Of a stretch of 64,000 nucleotides of DNA, positions 43,363 to 52,294 are shown piece by piece; the stretch's first letter is position 1, and each line of letters starts with the position of its first letter. The position numbers and the translations under genes are program-made. This DNA is from Prevotella sp. (GTDB taxonomy: Bacteria; Bacteroidota; Bacteroidia; Bacteroidales; Bacteroidaceae). The notes under the pieces were generated by a model. It had not been told where the DNA came from. It ran no database searches and saw nothing but the letters and a program-made list of their open reading frames with translations. The DNA lies in NCBI GenBank assembly GCA_017430675.1, contig JAFRMM010000195.1, positions 1 to 64,000 of the forward strand, written 5' to 3'.

Positions 43363-45255
43363 ATGAACAAAGACACAATCATCGGATTCGTCCTCATCGC
43401 ACTGGTCCTCATCGGATTCAGTTGGTACAACCAGCCCTCTGCGGAGGAGGTCGAAGCCGCTCGCAAGCAAGACAGCATCGCCGCAGCCATCAAGGATCAT
43501 GCTGACAAACAGCAGAAAGCCGAGGAGGCTGCCCGCAAGGCCAAGGCGGAGGCTGCTGCCAAGGGAGACTCGACAGCCTTGTTCTTCTCGGCCCTCAACG
43601 GCACTAACGAGACCATCGTGCTGAAGAACGGGAAGGTGGAACTGTCCTTCAATACGAAGGGCGGCACCATCACCAAGGCCATCATCAAGGACTTTGAGAA
43701 TGTAGATAACTCCAAGAACGAAGTGATGCTCTTCAACGAGAAGACCCAGCAGATGAACTTCATGCTCGCTGCCAAGTCGGAGAACATCATCACCAAAGAC
43801 CTGTTCTTCACGCCCTCTAACGTCACTGACTCCACCGTCACCATGACGGCCCAGGCCGGCAACGGGGGAAGTATCGTGTTCAACTACTGGTTAGGCCCCG
43901 ACTATCTGCTCCATTTCACCATGCAGGCCAACGGTCTGAACGGTATGTTTGCCCCCAGTTACAAGGAGATGGACATCGAGTGGACGGACCTTGCCATCCA
44001 GCAGGAACGCGGTTTTACGTTTGAGAACCGCTACACCTCTGTGACCTATAAGGAAAAAGACAGCGGAACGGACTATCTGAGTGAGACCTCCGAGAAGATC
44101 GACGAGAAGATTGAGAAGCCCCTCGACTGGGTGGCCTTCAAGAATCAGTTCTTCTCTGCAGCCCTGATCTCCAAGGATGACTTCTCTGCCAACGCACTGT
44201 TGACGAGCATCCCCCAGCAGAAGGGCTCTGGTTATCTGAAGCAGTTTAATGCCAAACTCAAGACGGCCTTCGACCCCACAGGTGTCAGGCCTTCAGAGTT
44301 TGAGATGTATATCGGTCCCAACGACTTCCGTCTGATCAAGGACGTGGAGGAGCAGAGCACCTTCGGCAAGGACCTCGACCTGGAGCAACTCGTCTATCTC
44401 GGCTGGTGGCTCGTGCGCTGGATCAACCGTTGGTTCACCATCTACGTCTTCGACTGGCTCACCTCCTGGGGCTTCGGCATGGGTATCGTGCTGATCCTGA
44501 TCACCCTGTTGCTGAAGGTCCTTACTTTCCCGATGGTGAAGAAGAGTTATATGTCATCGGCCAAGATGCGCGTGCTGAAGCCGAAACTCGACGAGGCCAC
44601 CAAACAGTACGACAAGCCCGAGGACGCGATGAAGAAGCAGCAGGAGATGATGAATCTCTACTCCAAGTACGGCGTGTCACCCCTTGGCGGCTGTCTGCCG
44701 ATGCTCATCCAGTTCCCCATCTGGATGGCCATGTTCTTCTTCGTGCCTAACGCTATCCAGTTGCGCCGCGAGTCGTTCCTCTGGATCGACGACCTCTCGA
44801 CCTATGATCCCATCATCGAATGGGGCACGAACATCTGGGGTATTGGCGATCACCTGTCACTGACCTGTATCCTCTTCTGTGTGGCCAACGTGCTCTACTC
44901 GTATATGACCATGCGCCAGCAGAAGGACCAGATGGTGGGTCAGCAGGCTGAACAGATGAAGATGATGCAGTGGATGATGTACCTGATGCCCATCATGTTC
45001 TTCTTCATGTTCAACGACTACAGTTCAGGTCTGAACTTCTACTACTTCATCTCCCTCTTCTTCTCAGCAGCCATCATGTGGACGCTCCGCAAGACGACCA
45101 ACGATGCTAAACTCCTCGCTATCCTTGAGGCGAAGTATCAGGAGAACAAGAATAACCCGACGAAAAAGACCTCTGGTCTCGCTGCCCGTCTCGAAGCCCT
45201 GCAGAAGCAGGCTGAGGAGCAGAAACGCCAGCGCATGAACCAACAAAAGCGATAA
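43363..45255 (+). CDS. yidC: Membrane protein insertase YidC
   Basis: Inserts and folds inner-membrane proteins, with SecYEG or alone. It has 630 residues. The N-terminal helix (TIIGFVLIALVLIGFSWYNQ, 4-23) is followed by a Lys/Ala-rich linker and the large periplasmic domain of Gram-negative YidC. The conserved five-helix core begins near 365 with WGFGMGIVLILITLLLKVLT and FPMVKKSYMSSAKMRVLKPK, and includes GVSPLGGCLPMLIQFPIWMA and FNDYSSGLNFYYFISLFFSA. The C-terminus is basic (EEQKRQRMNQQKR), as expected for ribosome contact. The S9 peptidase gene starts 4 bp after its stop. Confidence 0.97.
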   Translation: MNKDTIIGFVLIALVLIGFSWYNQPSAEEVEAARKQDSIAAAIKDHADKQQKAEEAARKAKAEAAAKGDSTALFFSALNGTNETIVLKNGKVELSFNTKGGTITKAIIKDFENVDNSKNEVMLFNEKTQQMNFMLAAKSENIITKDLFFTPSNVTDSTVTMTAQAGNGGSIVFNYWLGPDYLLHFTMQANGLNGMFAPSYKEMDIEWTDLAIQQERGFTFENRYTSVTYKEKDSGTDYLSETSEKIDEKIEKPLDWVAFKNQFFSAALISKDDFSANALLTSIPQQKGSGYLKQFNAKLKTAFDPTGVRPSEFEMYIGPNDFRLIKDVEEQSTFGKDLDLEQLVYLGWWLVRWINRWFTIYVFDWLTSWGFGMGIVLILITLLLKVLTFPMVKKSYMSSAKMRVLKPKLDEATKQYDKPEDAMKKQQEMMNLYSKYGVSPLGGCLPMLIQFPIWMAMFFFVPNAIQLRRESFLWIDDLSTYDPIIEWGTNIWGIGDHLSLTCILFCVANVLYSYMTMRQQKDQMVGQQAEQMKMMQWMMYLMPIMFFFMFNDYSSGLNFYYFISLFFSAAIMWTLRKTTNDAKLLAILEAKYQENKNNPTKKTSGLAARLEALQKQAEEQKRQRMNQQKR

Positions 45256-45259
45256 AGAT

Positions 45260-47440
45260 ATGAAAAGAAACAGAATTGTAGTTATCATAGTTGGCCTAGT
45301 TCTCCTAGGTTCTCCTATCAAAGCCCAAGACGACGTGAAAATAGGCAAGCAGAATATCAAATTGAATAGTGAGTTGATGACCCCAGAGGCGCTCTGGGCG
45401 ATGGGGCGTATCGGCGCTGCCGAGGCCAATGCCGATGGCACGCAGATTGTCTATCAGGTGGGCTACTATAGTGTGAAAGCCAACAAGAGCCAGCAGAAGA
45501 TTGCCGTCATCAATGCCGACGGCACCGGCAATACGACTCTGACCACTGGCACGAAGAGCGAGACCGATCCCACCTGGTACAATGGCAAGATCGCCTTCCT
45601 CTCTGGCGGACAGATCTGGACGATGAATGCCGACGGCTCTGACCGTCAGCAGATCTCGAAGACCTCAAAGGATATCGAGGGCTTTAAGTTCTCGCCCGAC
45701 GGTAAGAAGGTCATCCTCCTCCACTCCATCGACTTCCACGAAATCATCCAGAAGAATCCCGATGATCTGCCCAAGGCTACTGGCCGTCTGGTGACAGATC
45801 TGATGTACCGCCACTGGGACCACTATGTGGAGTCGATCCAACACCCCTTCGTGGCAACAATAACCAATAACCAATATCCAATAACCGATGGTATTGACAT
45901 CCTCGAGGGTGAGCCCTACGAGTGTCCGATGGAGCCATTCGGTGGCATGGAGCAGTTAGCCTGGAGTCCTGACTCGAAGACCATCGCCTATACCTGTCGC
46001 AAGAAGACGGGCGTGGCCTATGCCATCTCCACCGATTCCGACATCTATTTATATAATATAGGTACGCGCGAGACGAAGAATCTCTGCAAGCCCGAGGGCT
46101 ATCAGGAGCCGGAGATCGATCCGACCAAGACGATGAAGTACCAAAAGATCAACGCTGCGGAGAACCTGAAGAACAACGTGGGCTACGACCAGAACCCCAA
46201 GTTCTCGCCAGACGGTAAGTATGTCGCCTGGCTCTCGATGGAGCGCAACGGCTATGAGGCCGACCGTAACCGCCTGTGCTGCTACGACTTAGCCACTGGC
46301 GAGAAGAAATACCTCACGGAGTCGTTCGACTCGAATGTTGATGACTTCGTATGGAGCGACTCAAAGGATGCCATGATCTACTTCATCGGTGTCTGGCACG
46401 CCACGGAGAATCTCTATGCCGTGAATTGGAAGGGAGAACTCAAACAACTCACGGAGACGTGGGACGACTTCGGATCGATCCATCTGATGAACAACGGCAA
46501 GCAGTTGCTGATGGAGCGTCACAACTACCTCTCACCGGCTGACCTCTATATCGTCACACCGAACTTCAAGAAACCAGAGAAGACGGCCATCACGCAGTTG
46601 ACCTTCGAGAACAAACATATCCTCGACCAACTCGCCAAGCCCACCATCCAACAGCGTTGGGTGAAGACCAGCGACGGCAAGGACATGCTCACCTGGATCA
46701 TCCTGCCGCCGAACTTCGACGAAAGCAAGAAATACCCCACCCTACTCTTCTGCGAGGGTGGTCCGCAGAGTCCTGTCAGCCAGTTCTGGAGTTACCGTTG
46801 GAACTTCATGATCATGGCATCGAACGGCTATGTCATCGTAGCCCCCAACCGTCGTGGTCTGCCCGGTTTCGGACAGGAATGGCTCGAAGAAATCTCCGGC
46901 GACTGGACGGGACAGTGCATGAAGGACTATCTGGCTGCCATCGACGATGCTGCCAATAACCTGCCCTATGTCGATAAGGACAAACTCGGTGCCGTGGGTG
47001 CCAGTTTTGGTGGTTTCTCCGTCTATTACCTCGCCGGGCATCACGACAAGCGTTTCAAGGCGTTCATCGCCCACGACGGTGCCTTCAATCTCGAGTCGAT
47101 GTACACGGATACGGAAGAAGTGTTCTTCTCAAACTGGGAATACGATGACGCCTACTGGAACAAAGACCAGACGGCCAACGCCACCCGTACCTACGAGTAT
47201 TCGCCGCATAAGTTCGTGGATCAGTGGGACACCCCGATCCTCTGCATCCACGGCGAGAAGGACTACCGCATCGTGTATAACCAGGGCATGGGTGCCTTCA
47301 ATGCCGCCCGTCTGCGCGGCATCCCCGCCGAACTGCTCATCTTCCCTGATGAGAACCACTGGGTATTGAAGCCCCAGAACGGCATCCTCTGGCAGCGCAC
47401 GTTCTTCAACTGGCTCGACCGCTGGCTGAAGACCAATTAA
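45260..47440 (+). CDS. Exported S9-family (prolyl-oligopeptidase type) serine peptidase
   Basis: A 726-residue secreted peptidase of the DPP-IV/acylaminoacyl-peptidase type. The signal peptide is MKRNRIVVIIVGLVLLGSPI, with cleavage near KAQD. Residues about 50-450 form WD40-like beta-propeller blades (FSPDGKKVILLHS, AWSPDSKTIAYTC, FSPDGKYVAWLS). The alpha/beta-hydrolase domain has Ser582 in GASFGGFS, Asp668 in GEKDYR and His700 in ENHWV. A run of four AATAACC-type heptamers lies in frame at 45859-45886, giving the insert ITNNQYPIT around residues 202-210 in the propeller. It follows yidC by 4 bp. Its stop is inside another heptamer array. Confidence 0.93.
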   Translation: MKRNRIVVIIVGLVLLGSPIKAQDDVKIGKQNIKLNSELMTPEALWAMGRIGAAEANADGTQIVYQVGYYSVKANKSQQKIAVINADGTGNTTLTTGTKSETDPTWYNGKIAFLSGGQIWTMNADGSDRQQISKTSKDIEGFKFSPDGKKVILLHSIDFHEIIQKNPDDLPKATGRLVTDLMYRHWDHYVESIQHPFVATITNNQYPITDGIDILEGEPYECPMEPFGGMEQLAWSPDSKTIAYTCRKKTGVAYAISTDSDIYLYNIGTRETKNLCKPEGYQEPEIDPTKTMKYQKINAAENLKNNVGYDQNPKFSPDGKYVAWLSMERNGYEADRNRLCCYDLATGEKKYLTESFDSNVDDFVWSDSKDAMIYFIGVWHATENLYAVNWKGELKQLTETWDDFGSIHLMNNGKQLLMERHNYLSPADLYIVTPNFKKPEKTAITQLTFENKHILDQLAKPTIQQRWVKTSDGKDMLTWIILPPNFDESKKYPTLLFCEGGPQSPVSQFWSYRWNFMIMASNGYVIVAPNRRGLPGFGQEWLEEISGDWTGQCMKDYLAAIDDAANNLPYVDKDKLGAVGASFGGFSVYYLAGHHDKRFKAFIAHDGAFNLESMYTDTEEVFFSNWEYDDAYWNKDQTANATRTYEYSPHKFVDQWDTPILCIHGEKDYRIVYNQGMGAFNAARLRGIPAELLIFPDENHWVLKPQNGILWQRTFFNWLDRWLKTN
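45859..45886. repeat. Heptamer array inside a coding sequence
   Basis: AATAACC, AATAACC, AATATCC, AATAACC: 28 bp in four units, within the S9 peptidase gene and keeping its frame. The same unit, inverted, makes up the array at 63778-63810, 18 kb away. Confidence 0.8.
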
Positions 47441-47469
47441 TAATTGATAATTGAAAATTGATAATCAGA
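47435..47469. repeat. Heptamer array spanning a stop codon
   Basis: AATTAAT, AATTGAT, AATTGAA, AATTGAT, AATCAGA, starting in the last sense codon of the S9 peptidase, providing its TAA stop and ending just before the MFS start at 47471. Confidence 0.7.
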
Positions 47470-47470
47470 T

Positions 47471-49093
47471 ATGACACAGACTATTCAAAAGACCCTTCGC
47501 GACTCCGCCGGTATGCGGTGGACCGCATTGCTGCTGCTCGCCTTGGCGATGTTCTGCAGTTACATCTTCATGGATATCCTCTCGCCCATCAAGGACCTGA
47601 TGCAGGAGACCCGCGGCTGGGACTCCACCGCCTTCGGTACGATGCAGGGCTCAGAGGTGTTCCTCAACGTGTTCGTGTTCTTCCTCATCTTTGCAGGTAT
47701 CATCCTCGACAAGATGGGCGTGCGTTTCACCGCCGTGCTCTCTGCAGCCGTGATGCTCGTCGGTGCCTGTGTGAAATGGTATGCCGTCAGTGAAAGTTTC
47801 ATGGGAAGCGGACTCGAGACATGGTTCACCAATAACCTGAACTATATCCCCATCTTCGATGAACTGGGCGTGTCGCCTTTCTACGAGGGTATGCCCGCAT
47901 CGGCTAAGTTCGCCGCCTGTGGCTTCATGATCTTCGGCTGTGGCTGTGAGATGTGTGGTATCACCGTATCAAGAGGTATCGTGAAATGGTTCAAGGGTCG
48001 TGAGATGGCCTTGGCCATGGGGTCCGAGATGGCACTGGCCCGTCTGGGTGTCGCCACCTGTATGATCTTCTCACCGTTCTTCGCCCGTCTGGGTGGTGAG
48101 ATCTCCGTCACCCGCAGCGTCGCCTTCGGTGTGGTACTGATGTGCATCGCCCTCATCATGACCATCGTGTATTTCTTCATGGATCAGAAACTCGACTCGC
48201 AGACTGGTGAGGCAGAGGAGAAAGACGATCCCTTCAAGATCAGCGATATCGGTACGATCCTCAGCGACAGCGGTTTCTGGATTGTCGCCCTGCTCTGTGT
48301 GCTCTACTACTCGGCCATCTTCCCCTTCCAGAAGTATGCCGTGAACATGCTGCAGTGCAACCTCACGCTGACGGCTCCCGATGCTGATTCGTTCTGGGCC
48401 TCATCGAGCGTCACCATCGTACAGTATATCATCATGCTCATCGTGGCTGCTGCCGGTTTCGCCAGTAACTTCCAGAAGAAGGCCAACCTGAAATACGGTC
48501 TGTTAGGGCTCTCCATCGTCGCACTGATCACCTATTGTTATATGGGTTACATGCGCCAGTCGGCAGAGTCGATCTTCGCCGTGTTCCCATTGCTGGCCGT
48601 GCTCATCACCCCGATCCTCGGCAGTTACCTCGACCATCACGGTAAGGCTGCCTCGATGCTGGTATTAGGTTCACTGTTGCTCATCGGCTGTCACCTGACC
48701 TTCGCCTTCGTACTGCCCGCCTTCAAGGATAGTCCTGTTGGTGGTATCATCATCGCTTACACCACCATCTTAGTGCTCGGTGCCTCGTTCTCACTGGTGC
48801 CAGCCTCACTCTGGCCTTCCGTTCCCAAACTCGTAGATGCCAAGGTGATCGGTTCGGCCTACGCCCTGATCTTCTGGATCCAGAACATCGGCCTGTGGCT
48901 GTTCCCGTTGCTCATCGGTAAGGTGCTCGACGCCACGAACCCCGGTGTGACCGATCCCACGAAGTTCGACTATACGGCTCCGCTGGTGATGCTCGCCTGT
49001 CTCGGTGTGGCAGCCCTCATCCTCGGTTTCGTACTGAAAGTCGTGGATCGCAAGAAAGGCATTGGCCTTGAACTCCCCAACATCACAGAATAA
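47471..49093 (+). CDS. Major facilitator superfamily transporter
   Basis: A 540-residue inner-membrane transporter with 12 predicted helices. The loop after the second helix, LDKMGVRFTAVL, is the MFS motif-A position (GxxxDRxGRR-like). A cytoplasmic loop between helices 6 and 7 carries DQKLDSQTGEAEEKDDP. LYYSAIFPFQKYAVNMLQ starts the second half. It is a paralogue of the MFS gene at 50583, sharing the openings (RWTALL/RWTVLF), MGVRFT/MGIRFT, and the C-terminal ELPNI/QLPNI. The DUF1846 gene lies between the two. Substrate unknown. Confidence 0.9.
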   Translation: MTQTIQKTLRDSAGMRWTALLLLALAMFCSYIFMDILSPIKDLMQETRGWDSTAFGTMQGSEVFLNVFVFFLIFAGIILDKMGVRFTAVLSAAVMLVGACVKWYAVSESFMGSGLETWFTNNLNYIPIFDELGVSPFYEGMPASAKFAACGFMIFGCGCEMCGITVSRGIVKWFKGREMALAMGSEMALARLGVATCMIFSPFFARLGGEISVTRSVAFGVVLMCIALIMTIVYFFMDQKLDSQTGEAEEKDDPFKISDIGTILSDSGFWIVALLCVLYYSAIFPFQKYAVNMLQCNLTLTAPDADSFWASSSVTIVQYIIMLIVAAAGFASNFQKKANLKYGLLGLSIVALITYCYMGYMRQSAESIFAVFPLLAVLITPILGSYLDHHGKAASMLVLGSLLLIGCHLTFAFVLPAFKDSPVGGIIIAYTTILVLGASFSLVPASLWPSVPKLVDAKVIGSAYALIFWIQNIGLWLFPLLIGKVLDATNPGVTDPTKFDYTAPLVMLACLGVAALILGFVLKVVDRKKGIGLELPNITE

Positions 49094-49105
49094 TACAAAC
49101 ACAAT

Positions 49106-50569
49106 ATGAAAATAGGATTCGACAACGAGAAATACCTCAAGATCCAGTCTGAGCATATCAAGGAGCGTATTGCCCAGTTCGACGGCAAACTGTATATGGA
49201 GTTGGGTGGCAAACTCTTCGATGACCACCATGCCTCTCGCGTGCTGCCCGGTTTCAAGCCCGACTCCAAACTCCGTATGCTGGCCCAGTTGCGCGACTCC
49301 ATCGAGATCGTCATCGTGGTCAGTGCGGAGGATATTGAGCGAAACAAGGTGCGCGCCGACCTCGGCATCACCTACGACGAGGATGTGCTCCGTCTGCGCG
49401 ACGAGTTCATGAGCCGTAACTTCTACGTGGGCTCTGTCGTCATCACCCACTACAACGGCCAGAGTGCCGCAGACCAGTTCCGTCATCGTCTGGAGCGTAT
49501 GGATATCAAGAGTTACATCCACTACCCCATTGACGGCTATCCCACTAACGTCGAACTGATTGCCAGCGACGAGGGCTTCGGCAAGAACGACTACGTGGAG
49601 ACCTCGCGCGAACTGGTCATCGTCACGGCTCCTGGTCCCGGCAGCGGTAAGATGGCCACCTGTCTGTCGCAACTCTACAACGAGAACAAGCGTGGCATCC
49701 GTGCGGGCTATGCCAAGTTCGAGACATTCCCTGTATGGAACCTGCCTTTGAAGCACCCCGTGAATATCGCCTACGAGGCTGCCACTGCCGACCTCAACGA
49801 TGTGAATATGATCGACCCCTTCCATTTGGAGGCCTACGGCAAGACGGCCATCAACTACAACCGCGACATCGAGATCTTCCCCGTGCTGAATGCGCTCTTC
49901 GAGGGCATCTACGGCGAGAATCCCTATAAGTCGCCGACGGACATGGGTGTCAATATGATCGGTTTCTGCATCAGTGACGACGAGGTGTGCTGCAAGGCCT
50001 CGAAGGACGAGATCATCCGCCGCTTCTACGCCGCCACTAACAAACTGGCCGACGGTGCCGACAACGAAAACGAGGTCAGCAAGATCCGTCTGCTGTTCAA
50101 CCAGGCGAAGATCACCACGGCCTTCCGTCCCGTGACCACTGCCGCCTACGAAAAGAAACTGGAGAGCGGTCATACGGCTGCCGCCATCGAACTGGAGGAC
50201 GGCACGATCATCACGTCAAAGTCATCACCCCTGCTCGGCTGCAGCGCTGCCCTGCTGCTCAATGCCACCAAGTATCTGGCTGGCATCGACCACGAGGCCA
50301 AACTGATCCCCGAGAGTCTGATAGAGCCCGTACAGAAGACCAAAACCGAATATCTCGGTGCCAAGAATCCCCGTCTGCATACCGACGAGGTGCTCGTGGC
50401 ACTCAGCGTCTATTCTACGAACGACGATAACTGCCGCAAGGCACTGGAGCAGTTGCCTAAGTTGCGCGACTGTCAGGTACATTCCACAGTGATGCTCTCC
50501 GAGGTGGATCGTAAGATATTCAAGAAACTCGGCTGCGGCCTCACCTGCGACCCTGTCAGGAAAAAGTAA
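49106..50569 (+). CDS. DUF1846-family protein
   Basis: A 487-residue soluble protein of the DUF1846 (UPF0371) family, whose usual length is about 490-510. KIGFDNEKYLKIQSEHIKER opens it as in family members, and VIVTAPGPGSGKMATCLSQL near residues 171-190 has a P-loop-like glycine turn. IDPFHLEAYGKTAINYNRDI is a further conserved block. The biochemical function is not established. It lies between two paralogous MFS genes with 12 and 13 bp gaps, so the three are surely co-transcribed, which suggests a shared small-molecule substrate. Confidence 0.9.
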   Translation: MKIGFDNEKYLKIQSEHIKERIAQFDGKLYMELGGKLFDDHHASRVLPGFKPDSKLRMLAQLRDSIEIVIVVSAEDIERNKVRADLGITYDEDVLRLRDEFMSRNFYVGSVVITHYNGQSAADQFRHRLERMDIKSYIHYPIDGYPTNVELIASDEGFGKNDYVETSRELVIVTAPGPGSGKMATCLSQLYNENKRGIRAGYAKFETFPVWNLPLKHPVNIAYEAATADLNDVNMIDPFHLEAYGKTAINYNRDIEIFPVLNALFEGIYGENPYKSPTDMGVNMIGFCISDDEVCCKASKDEIIRRFYAATNKLADGADNENEVSKIRLLFNQAKITTAFRPVTTAAYEKKLESGHTAAAIELEDGTIITSKSSPLLGCSAALLLNATKYLAGIDHEAKLIPESLIEPVQKTKTEYLGAKNPRLHTDEVLVALSVYSTNDDNCRKALEQLPKLRDCQVHSTVMLSEVDRKIFKKLGCGLTCDPVRKK

Positions 50570-50582
50570 AAAGGTAAAGCAC

Positions 50583-51983
50583 GTGGCCGAAGCAATCAGA
50601 CAACGGCTCAACGACTCCCCCGTCGCCCGATGGACAGTGCTCTTCATCGTAGCCACGGCTATGATGATGGGTTACTTCGTCAACGACGTGATGTCGCCAT
50701 TGGAGACGCTGCTGGAAATGCCCCGCAGCGAGGGCGGTCTCGCTTGGACACCATCCGACTACGGATTCTTCTCAGGCGCTGGCAGTTTCATCAACGTCTT
50801 CCTGCTGATGCTTTTCTTCTCGGGCCTGATCCTCGACAAGATGGGCATCCGCTTCACGGGCGTGCTGGCCTGCAGCCTGATGGTGATAGGTACGCTGCTC
50901 AAACTCTATGGCGTGACCGCTGACTTCGGCACGGAAGAAATCAATATCTTCGGATTCCAACTGCCGATGTCCGTGGCTGTCGCCTCACTCGGCTTCTCCA
51001 TCTTCGGCGTAGGCTATGAGATGACGGGCATCACGGTCTCGAAGGCCATGGTGCGCTGGTTCACAGGCCACGAACTGGCCTTGGCGATGGGTATCCAGTT
51101 GGCGATGGCCCGCCTCGGCACGGCTGCCGCCCTCAGCGTCTCTGCTCCGATAGCCCGCCACTTCACGCTCTCCACACCCCTGCTCGTCGCGCTCTCCTTC
51201 CTCATCATCGGCCTCCTGGCATTCCTCGTCTTCTGCGTGATGGACCGCCGCTTAGATGAATCAAGGGGACAGGTCCATGATTCGGCTGCAAGCCTGAATC
51301 ACGCGACCTGTCCCCCTGATTCATCGGACTCATCCGAGGAATTCCGCCTCGCCGACATCGGCGTGACCCTCCGCAATCCAGGTTTCTGGCTGATCACGCT
51401 CTTCTGCGTGCTCTTCTACTCGGCCGTCTCGCCGTTTCTGAAGTTCTCCACAAAGTTGATGGTGATGAAATACGGCGTCGATGCCGACATCGCGGGCATC
51501 TTCTCCTCCATCGCGCCCTTCGGCACCATCCTCATGACACCCCTCTTCGGACTGTTCTATGACCGCTATGGCAAGGGAGTGACGCTGGTGATTACGGGTG
51601 CCCTAATGCTGACGGCCGTACATTTCGGTTTCTCCCTGCCGATGCATTCCGCTACCGTTGCCATCGCCTTGATGGTCACACTCAGCATCGGCTACTCTTT
51701 AGCCCCCGCCGCCCTCTGGCCCTGCGTGCCAAAGATCATCCCTCTGAAGTGCCTCGGCACCGCCTACTCGATGATCTTCTTCATCCAAAACTTCGGGCGC
51801 GCCATCATCCCCATGTTCGTGGGCCGCGCCAACGAGACCGATCCCACCTACACCACCTCCATGCTCATCTTCGGCTTCACCGCCCTCGGTGCCGCCCTCA
51901 CCGCCATAGCCATGCTTTATGTGGATAGAAAAAGGCACTACGGTCTCCAACTGCCAAACATTCACCTTTCAGCCAAGGCGTAA
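50583..51983 (+). CDS. MFS transporter interrupted in frame by a palindromic repeat
   Basis: A 466-residue, 12-helix paralogue of the MFS protein at 47471, starting with GTG 13 bp after the DUF1846 stop. FSGLILDKMGIRFTGVLACS is the motif-A region. The central cytoplasmic loop reads DESRGQVHDSAASLNHATCP and is longer than in the paralogue; this extra part is encoded by a 71-bp palindrome (51255-51325). The C-terminus also differs: after QLPNI, where the paralogue ends TE, it reads HLSAKA, and these codons and the stop come from the left end of a second repeat element beginning at 51965. The helices themselves appear intact, so it may still work. Confidence 0.88.
   Translation: MAEAIRQRLNDSPVARWTVLFIVATAMMMGYFVNDVMSPLETLLEMPRSEGGLAWTPSDYGFFSGAGSFINVFLLMLFFSGLILDKMGIRFTGVLACSLMVIGTLLKLYGVTADFGTEEINIFGFQLPMSVAVASLGFSIFGVGYEMTGITVSKAMVRWFTGHELALAMGIQLAMARLGTAAALSVSAPIARHFTLSTPLLVALSFLIIGLLAFLVFCVMDRRLDESRGQVHDSAASLNHATCPPDSSDSSEEFRLADIGVTLRNPGFWLITLFCVLFYSAVSPFLKFSTKLMVMKYGVDADIAGIFSSIAPFGTILMTPLFGLFYDRYGKGVTLVITGALMLTAVHFGFSLPMHSATVAIALMVTLSIGYSLAPAALWPCVPKIIPLKCLGTAYSMIFFIQNFGRAIIPMFVGRANETDPTYTTSMLIFGFTALGAALTAIAMLYVDRKRHYGLQLPNIHLSAKA
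51255..51325. repeat. 71-bp REP/MITE-like palindrome inside the MFS gene
   Basis: The left arm (51255-51275) begins GATGAATCA and contains GGGGACAGGTC; the right arm (51305-51325) contains GACCTGTCCCC and ends TGATTCATC. They pair over 21 bp with one mismatch. Inside, TGATTC (51278-51283) pairs with GAATCA (51296-51301), and GGCT with AGCC around a GCA loop. The whole unit therefore folds into one long hairpin, a form typical of REP elements or short MITEs mobilised by a transposase elsewhere. Confidence 0.85.
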
Positions 51984-52294
51984 TACACTGATACGCAAGA
52001 AGTTCGGCTGAAGGGTAAATATTGGTGTACTCCGATGGCCTGAGGGAACTGCTTTGGGAGTCTAAAGCATTGACTTTTGCTCCAATTCTCGAGAGAATTC
52101 ATCCATAAAGAGCCACTTATTTTTCCTAAAGAGGCTCCAAATAATTGTCCCAAGCTTTGGGACAAACCCCAAAAAACATACAGCACAAACTTTCCGATAC
52201 GCAAAAGCCTCAAGAGAGCCTCAGAAAGACACCCAGGAAAACACCTTTCAGCCGAAGTGCCTGACAATCAGCCGACAAGCTTCTGGCTGAAAGG
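51965..52294. mobile_element. 330-bp MITE-like element with terminal inverted repeats
   Basis: It begins CCTTTCAGCC (51965-51974) and ends with the exact inverse GGCTGAAAGG (52285-52294). Each end is itself a hairpin: the left pairs with GGCTGAAGGG at 52006-52015, the right with CCTTTCAGCC at 52244-52253, both about 50 bp long. Two perfect small hairpins lie inside. The open frames across it (88 and 101 codons) have no start signal and no recognisable product. No target-site duplication is visible. The left end supplies the last codons and stop of the MFS gene. Confidence 0.65.
52084..52165. repeat. Two perfect hairpins inside the 330-bp element
   Basis: AATTCTC (52084-52090) pairs with GAGAATT (52093-52099). 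TTGTCCCAA (52145-52153) pairs with TTGGGACAA (52157-52165) across a 3-nt loop. Neither is followed by a T-run, so they are not terminators. Confidence 0.7.

Noticed and set aside
45859..45886. CRISPR-like array
   Set aside because: Units are 7 bp without spacers, and no cas genes are present anywhere in the window.
48806..50173. A 455-codon open frame antisense to the MFS and DUF1846 genes
   Set aside because: It crosses two well-supported genes on the opposite strand and reads as low-complexity His/Val/Gly sequence without a family match.
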